Assembly: GCF_019279795.1 (NCBI RefSeq)
Contig: NC_056747.1
Location: 1,003,558,932-1,003,622,931 of the forward strand
From: Protopterus annectens
Taxonomy: Eukaryota; Chordata; Ceratodontiformes; Protopteridae
DNA length: 64,000 nt
Direction of reading: 5' to 3'
In this document: positions 60,000 through 64,000 of the stretch, in pieces
Layout: the number at the start of each line of letters is the position of its first letter
Position numbering within the stretch: the first letter of the stretch is position 1
Notes under the pieces: model-generated
The model's input: the letters and a program-made list of their open reading frames with translations, nothing else
The model's database searches: none
What the model was told of the DNA's origin: nothing
Program-made: the position numbers and the translations under genes

Positions 60000-60190
60000 G
60001 CACTTTAAAGCAGTTGTAAGCAGGTTTGCGTGAGTTTGCTTGGAGGTAAGCACTGATAGCTTCTCATTACAGTTTCTTATACTCATTTAGCTTCTGTATT
60101 ACTTAACCTGTGTAGGCATAGCTTACCCATGCGCAAACAGGCTTAAACCCGATCACTGCTGCTTAAAAGTGCTTACTCTCACTTACCCCC
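60000..60190. repeat. GCTTA-rich cluster, left
   Basis: Contains GCTTA or its complement TAAGC repeatedly (GTAAGCAGG, GGTAAGCACTG, AGCTTACCC, GGCTTAAAC, TGCTTAAAAGTGCTTACTC). A similar cluster lies at 63470-63600, and A' has one at 37860-37970. Such subterminal motif clusters are typical transposase-binding regions of DNA transposons; the assignment is inference. Confidence 0.5.
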
Positions 60191-61555
60191 ATGCTAATTT
60201 CTTTAAAAGAAAAGAAAAGGGGGTTATAGGAAAGTGGTGAAAAAGGGGCACAAAGAAGGAAAGACAGTAGAGAAAATAGCCAGGGATGTGCAGGAAGGGT
60301 GTAGAGGAAGATCCATAGCTGCCCATTTCTTCCACTGCAACAGCTGTGTATATACACTGAGTTTGGAGGTAGATTTGGACACTCAGACCCCTGAGAGGGG
60401 GTGAGGACAACAATAATGCACTGTGATGCCAATTAGACTGGATTACATGTGTCCAGTGGGCACATATGCGAAATGGACAGCTATGTATGGGGCGAAATTT
60501 TTTTGTGGGAACAGATTGCCCTTTTTTGGTTGGTAGGTTAGGTAGGTTAACAGACAAGACAAACAAGATGCATACAGGGGCAGTATATGACACATGTGCG
60601 GGGTAAACACCTTGGACGGGGAGGGGTATTTGGAAGTTGCAAGCCCATGAGCCCCCAAATGGAAACAGTGGGACTGAGGTCCCCACCCATGGGCAGTTTC
60701 TACTGCACATTCACGGCCCCAAGGGTGGCTATGCTGGGGGCTGTGTAGGAGGGGCAGGCTCACCCACTAATTGCACCATGTGGCCCTCAAGCTGGAGTAG
60801 CCAGTCTCAAATCTCCCTGTCGAGCTCCCTACACACCAAGGCCCAGACCTGACGGCGGGTGACAGGTACTTCTCCACCCCCGCTCCCAGGGGAGCCGAGC
60901 CCCATCCCCTGCATTGGTTCAACCCAAAGGTGATGCAGGGCCAACAGAGGAGGATTTCCCAGGCTGGACCCCAGATGTGCTGGTGCCCAGTGCCATGGCC
61001 AGCTGAGGTGGGACAGGTGGGTCCGCTGGGACTAGCCTTCCCATATGAGCTATGGTGTTGCAGTTTTAAAAATGATATGGGTTAGTAATAGTCAACAGCA
61101 TTCAGGTTTAGTTATAACAGCATGCATAGGTATTCCCATTAACCCAAGACACCAGACTTACAACAGTTGCAGAGCAAGCAGAACACATGCACATATGGGA
61201 CAACAGTGGCCATTACAACAGCATGCAGGTTTCATTGATGGCAACAGGCCACCAGTATGAGGGCATTTTAACATGGTACATGCATAGAACCAAATGTGAA
61301 TATTTGTAAACCAATAGGACATAATGTCCCAACAAAAGTATGGAGTGTACACGTACCCATTGAGGTATATAATTGGGTTATTGTTGCACATATGGTGGGG
61401 GTGAGAGAGAGAGAGGTCAATTAACAAATAATACATCCCTGTAGTTTTTACAACTTTCTTAGTCACTGCAGTGATCTGTCCCTTACATGTACTATTACAC
61501 TACCCAATGTTCTTAATTTGTACAATGGTATGTTTGTATATTAGTATATACATGG
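60191..61555. other. No gene recognised; GC-richer patch
   Basis: 60600-61040 is GC-richer than its surroundings (CCCCACCCATGGGCAGTTTC and onward). A 175-codon minus frame (60183-60710) has no motif or compositional support. No transposase motif found on either strand. Confidence 0.45.
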
Positions 61556-61901
61556 ACTGTGTCTTACGTCAAGTCTACACCTCTTATGTGTTATAGCTGT
61601 TGAGAAAATCATTGTTAATACTACCTGACAAATTCTACACATACTCCCAGATGCCATGCTTGTAGACAAGTATATGTGTGAACTGTGTTGTAACTACAGT
61701 CTACACCTCTTACCTGTTATAGCTGTTGGGAAAATCATTGTTAACACTACCTGACAAATTCTACACATACTCCCAGATGCCATGCTTGCAGACAAGTATA
61801 TGAGTGAACTGTGTTGTACCTACAGTCTACACCTCTTACCTGTTATAGCTGTGGGGTAAATCTTTAACACTACCTGACAAATACTACACATACTCCCAGA
61901 T
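61556..61901. repeat. Tandem repeat, 126-bp units (2.75 copies)
   Basis: Units start at 61556, 61682 and 61808 (ACTGTGT...), each with TCTACACCTCTTA, GTTATAGCTG and CTACACATACTCCCAGAT. The third unit has a small deletion and is cut off. Confidence 0.95.
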
Positions 61902-62212
61902 TTATATTGATGTTATACACATACCTAACAGTCCGTTATTGCACACACTGTGGTCAAGGCTTGACAGGATGCAGGTGTTACTGTGACATATTTTGGAATA
62001 GCTGTCATGCACTTTGGGTGAGATTCTACAATGACAGGTTTGTTTACATATACATTCTCTTTTTATGTTCAGTCTGACTATCCATTATATGTCAGTATAG
62101 GCTGCCTACACTTCTTGGATCATCACACTTATTTGTCAGGGGAACAGGTTACTGGGCAGCAGATTTGGGCCCATTATCTGGACATGCTGGACAGATCAGA
62201 ACAGTTGAGGGA

Positions 62213-62422
62213 TATGACTATGCATACAGCTTACTACCTGAACATTCTGCCACAGTCTGTAGAGTTGATGGTTATGATAATGCGTACAGCATACTAGCTG
62301 AACATTCTAGCAAAGTCTGTACAGCTGTTGTGTCTAATTATGCATACAGCTTTCTATCTGAACATTCTCACAAACTCTGTACACTTGTGAAGTATGATTA
62401 TGCATACAACTTACTACCACTC
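62213..62422 (+). repeat. 60-bp tandem repeat, 3.5 units, in an open frame
   Basis: Units at 62213, 62273, 62333 and 62393 (partial). Read in the 130-codon frame 62165-62557, each encodes a 20-residue unit of the form (Y/S)xxAYSxLxEHSxxxCxxx. The period is divisible by three, so the open frame alone is not evidence of coding. I recognise no family and treat it as a minisatellite. Confidence 0.85.
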
Positions 62423-63032
62423 CCGGAATTCAAACCCCTGCTGTGTGTGGTAGAAATATTACAGTTGATATCACAGTACACTGTGCTATCAGGGAATTGG
62501 TGTAAAGCATTCCAATGTTTTCTGTCTAAGTCTCCCTCAGTTGTTCTATATGAATGACCTCTTGGGACTTCCAATATCATTATACTGAACTTCCTACATA
62601 TTTTAACTGCGTTCAACAGTGTGGGTAAGACTGCTTAATACAACAGTACTATTTACAGAATGCAACACTACAACAACATATGAAAGCAGAATGTACACAA
62701 GCACCCCGGGGATTATACTTTTATTCACTAGATATTACACCTTTTTTTCATGCAACCTATATGACAGTCTTCCTGCCATATTGTCTGGTTTATTCAGTAC
62801 TTCCCATACACAACATATTTTTTATACTGGTACAACACTTTCTAGTACTGTTATATATATTTAATATGACAGTACATGCAAGAATATTACTAACCTGTCT
62901 CACAACGCAGCCTTTGCAGCCTAGCAGCATAGGCTTGCTGGTTTGCAGCCCACTTATCTGCAGCTGCCGGAGAAATATAGTGATATTTAGCCATTACCTA
63001 TCCATAGTATACACAAGCTAGGCAATCATTAT
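62423..63032. other. No gene recognised
   Basis: AT-rich sequence following the repeat, probably the non-coding 3' side of the Myb-like gene. Confidence 0.45.
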
Positions 63033-63434
63033 CTACATAGTAGAATGGGTACTTAGTGCTGGGGCATCAGTCATCTGCCTGGATTCTTGGATCCACTGGT
63101 CCAAGAGATCACCCCTCCACTTCTTCAGGTCAGCATGGTGATGCCTGACCTGCTCACCAGTCCAGGGGATACTAGTGGCACTGGTGAGGTCACAGGCGAG
63201 ACTGTCCCAGGCCTCCGCTTTATACTGTCAGGCCTGGTACTGGCCCTGCAGTAGTCTCTCCTCATGGTGTTTTACCAGGAGCCATACTATGAATCTGGAC
63301 TCCTGGGTGCCCCAGCGCTGAACTCTAAATGGAGTGCCTTCCCCAACTTCAGCCATTCTGCCTACAGTAGGGAGCTGCAACCAGTTATAGGAATTATTGG
63401 TGCCTCTGGGGTTTAAATATGCCCAATTTCCCAC
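63033..63434 (-). pseudogene. Harbinger-type Myb/SANT-like DNA-binding protein
   Basis: A minus-strand frame from ATG 63434 to TAG 63033, broken by one TGA (63228-63230, following LLQGQYQA). From about residue 40 it reads RWGTQESRFIVWLLVKHHEE, then (past the stop) QYKAEAWDSLACDLTSAT, WTGEQVRHHHADLKKWRGDL and LDQWIQES. The spacing of tryptophans and the AW...L...T..QVRxxxxDLKxxxR pattern fits the Myb/SANT-like trihelix proteins encoded as the second gene of PIF/Harbinger transposons, which bring the transposase to the element's ends. The TGA is probably a decayed CGA. GCTTA clusters flank it at 60.0-60.2 and 63.47-63.6 kb. A domesticated host trihelix gene is possible but less likely given the stop. 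Confidence 0.65.
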
Positions 63435-63469
63435 ACTTTCCCATGATTGGACAGTTTTGAAAAGGCTAA

Positions 63470-63600
63470 GCTATGGGCACACCTGCTTACCTAGTGTTGG
63501 CATTGCTTAAAGGGGCATACCACTAGGCAAATTAAGTTAGCCGGCCTACACATTGCTTACACCATGTAAGCTGACCTGTGCAATGCTTAGCATTGCTTAA
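63470..63600. repeat. GCTTA-rich cluster, right
   Basis: CCTGCTTACC, TTGCTTAAAG, TTGCTTACAC, GTAAGCTGAC, ATGCTTAGCATTGCTTAAT within 130 bp. Partner of the cluster at 60000-60190. Confidence 0.55.
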
Positions 63601-63894
63601 TATCTAATTAGCATTATATTTTCCTTTTGACATTGATTTATTATTTGTTACATGTTATATCTGTGTCTGGTATCTGTGATTCATGTGTACGTACACTGTT
63701 TGGAGTCCTGAGGAATTCAACACTTTATTACAATAATGACTCACATCTGGCCTTATTGCAGTACTCCAGTTCACATATTTATGTTATGTAGCAGATTATA
63801 CAACATCACACTGTACATAGATTCATTTCACATGTTCAATTTGATTTTCCTGTGGTGAAGATTTCTTTGTTGAAACCTCAGTCTTAAGTACTGC

Positions 63895-64000
63895 TGTGAT
63901 GGCTTAGTGGTTAACTACTGTGAATGTAGTGTACAGGGTTCTAACCTTGCAGAGGCTGTTTATTTTGTTGCTGGGCAGAACACAGGCCATTGGATACAGA
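63895..64000 (+). mobile_element. tRNA-derived SINE head (copy 4), runs off the window
   Basis: GATGGCTTAGTGGTTAACTA (box A) and ACAGGGTTCTAACCTTGCAG (box B), then AGGCTGTTTATTTTGTTGCT. This is the best-preserved A/B box pair of the four copies. Confidence 0.75.

Noticed and set aside
60183-60710. 175-codon minus-strand open frame as a gene
   Set aside because: No family motifs; Pro/Ser/Leu-rich composition fits the antisense of a GC-richer non-coding patch; nested in repeat-derived sequence.

Overview
This window looks like non-genic DNA from a vertebrate with a large, repeat-rich genome. The basis is the mix of element families: CR1-, L2- and L1-type LINEs, tRNA-derived SINEs, a SCAN-type-gag Gypsy LTR element, PIF/Harbinger transposase and Myb-like genes, foldback MITEs, very long (AT)n, (AC)n and (GATA)n tracts, and apparent CGA-to-TGA decay. 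An amphibian or fish-like genome would fit, but I cannot name a species. I found no convincing host exon, rRNA gene, functional tRNA or CRISPR array. All recognisable coding sequence belongs to transposable elements, and every copy carries damage (frameshifts, stops, truncations or nested insertions).

Layout. 1-6 kb: a 345-bp foldback MITE, microsatellites and three more copies of its core module. 6-12.4 kb: mostly unannotated, with an L1-like ORF2 tail (about 8.15-9.0 kb) abutting an old CR1 relic (about 9.04-10.6 kb). 12.46-18.25 kb: a nearly full-length minus-strand CR1 LINE with ORF1 (zinc finger plus SGNH-esterase-like domain), ORF2 (endonuclease plus reverse transcriptase) and a 5' region holding a 250-bp direct repeat. 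19.5-21.3 kb: a second foldback MITE, a SINE and a dense cluster of nested palindromes. 22.5-25.6 kb: minisatellites (4 x 33 bp, 12 x 50 bp) and a near-perfect 77-bp-arm hairpin. 25.8-28.6 kb: Harbinger-type MITE sequence and a Harbinger transposase interrupted by a foldback MITE. 29.0-36.5 kb: duplication copy A, with a further partial copy to about 38.05 kb. 39.2-42.9 kb: a foldback element that sits in an (AT)n tract and itself contains a 5'-truncated CR1. 44.2-52.56 kb: a Gmr1-like Gypsy element whose gag is split by an L2-like LINE and which has no reverse transcriptase or RNase H. 52.57-60.16 kb: duplication copy B. 60.2-64 kb: mostly unannotated sequence with two minisatellites, a Harbinger Myb-like gene and the start of another copy of the SINE found at the end of the duplicated segment.

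The genes do not form a host pathway. They are parasites inserted into one another, and junctions and target-site duplications give a relative order: foldback MITE into Harbinger transposase, L2-like LINE into Gypsy gag, CR1 into a foldback MITE, and a SINE into duplication copy A but not B. The strongest candidate for something undescribed is the foldback family: a conserved core of about 60 bp (TTAAATATACCAACTC plus a G/C-rich tract), GGGT...ACCC ends, 8-9-bp target-site duplications, and terminal arms that are themselves hairpins and differ completely between members.
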